Shown piece by piece: positions 5,383 to 5,788 of a DNA stretch of 5,788 nucleotides. Numbering within the stretch: position 1 is the first letter of the stretch; the number at the start of each line of letters is the position of its first letter. A program made the position numbers and the translations under genes. This DNA comes from Treponema sp. (GTDB taxonomy: Bacteria > Spirochaetota > Spirochaetia > Treponematales > Breznakiellaceae). The notes beneath the pieces were generated by a model. The model did not search any database. It had not been told where the DNA came from and saw only the letters and a program-made list of their open reading frames with translations. The DNA lies in the NCBI GenBank assembly GCA_031266695.1, contig JAISAK010000304.1, forward strand, positions 1 to 5,788, written 5' to 3'.

Positions 5383-5788
5383 ATGGCTGAAATATCCGAA
5401 GTTCTGGATCATGTTCGAAGACTCTTAAAGGACGAGGTTCTTCCCCCGCTGGAAGAGGATTTGGCCGCGGTTTCCGGGCTGCCGGAGATCCACGACGATT
5501 TGAAAGCCCTGAGGGAGATTTCCCGTTCCTTTTCGGAAGGGGATTTTTCTCTCGAAATCAAAACCGGGGGCATCATTCCCGGCTGCCTGAAGATCCTCCA
5601 GGCCCACCTCCGGCAAATGATCCGGCAGATTCAGAAGATGGAAGAGGGGGACTTTACCCAGCGGGTTCAGTTCATGGGTGAATTTTCCACGGCCTTTAAC
5701 AGCATGATTGCGAAGATGGATTCTACCCTCAGGGAGCTTAAGCAAAAGGAGGAGGACCTCGAGGCCCTGGCCGAGAGCCTCCGCGACG
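5383..5788 (+). CDS. N-terminal part of a cytoplasmic HAMP-like signalling protein, probably a diguanylate cyclase (truncated by the window)
   Basis: Only the first 135 residues are present and the frame is open at the right edge. There is no signal peptide or membrane segment, so this end should be cytoplasmic. Two HAMP-like units are visible: FSEGDFSLEI (50-59) followed by GGIIPGCLKILQAHLRQMIR (62-81), and MEEGDFTQRV (86-95) followed by FMGEFSTAFNSMIAKMDSTL (97-116). An acidic/basic heptad-like coiled coil follows from about 112. I recognise this arrangement from spirochaete proteins in which it precedes a GGDEF diguanylate cyclase, sometimes with a PAS domain between. That output domain lies outside the window, so a histidine kinase or other output remains possible. 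The start is fixed by a TAA in frame 15 bases upstream. The ATG overlaps, on the opposite strand, an unused upstream ATG of the dnaE frame. It is divergent from dnaE. Confidence 0.8.
   Translation, partial: MAEISEVLDHVRRLLKDEVLPPLEEDLAAVSGLPEIHDDLKALREISRSFSEGDFSLEIKTGGIIPGCLKILQAHLRQMIRQIQKMEEGDFTQRVQFMGEFSTAFNSMIAKMDSTLRELKQKEEDLEALAESLRD

Noticed and set aside
5262..5384. Longer DnaE start at 5384 adding 41 residues
   Set aside because: The extension resembles no DnaE N-terminus, holds several Cys and Pro, and covers the divergent promoter region and the other gene's start codon.

Overview
The window looks like part of a bacterial chromosome, most likely from a spirochaete of the Treponema group (possibly a termite-gut type). 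That guess rests on the family resemblance of the DnaE and of the HAMP-like signalling protein, and on the clutter of short dispersed repeats. No marker here fixes the taxonomy, so I hold it at moderate confidence. There is no phage, plasmid, CRISPR, tRNA or rRNA signature.

Layout, left to right. Positions 1-600 hold no convincing gene. They contain four copies of a repeat of about 115-130 bp: two in direct orientation (A and B) and two inverted (C and D). B and C face each other as a large imperfect palindrome whose centre is a small GC-rich hairpin. A shorter motif of about 36 bp recurs three times in the C/D half. Positions 601-1182 (minus) encode a two-module YggT-family membrane protein. 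Positions 1182-5261 (minus) encode the replicative DNA polymerase III alpha subunit, DnaE. The dnaE stop and yggT start share one base (TAATG), with a strong Shine-Dalgarno inside the last dnaE codons, so the two are almost certainly one transcript, read right to left into the repeat cluster. Positions 5262-5382 are a 121-bp divergent intergenic region. From 5383 (plus) a third gene begins and runs off the right edge; its N-terminus is a cytoplasmic tandem HAMP-like module leading into a coiled coil, of the sort that usually precedes a GGDEF or other signalling output domain.

Functionally, DnaE is the chain-elongating polymerase of the chromosome replicase. YggT proteins are small inner-membrane proteins variously linked to ion homeostasis and to division or nucleoid placement. 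The divergent gene is probably a signalling protein with no evident link to replication.

The points most worth a second look are the nested inverted/direct repeat cluster that runs up to and into the yggT 3' end; an apparent tandem duplication of the OB-fold in DnaE; retention of a complete set of PHP-domain metal ligands in DnaE; and a repeat-driven Ala/Gly insertion between its PHP and polymerase domains. I do not see a clear undescribed multi-gene system here.
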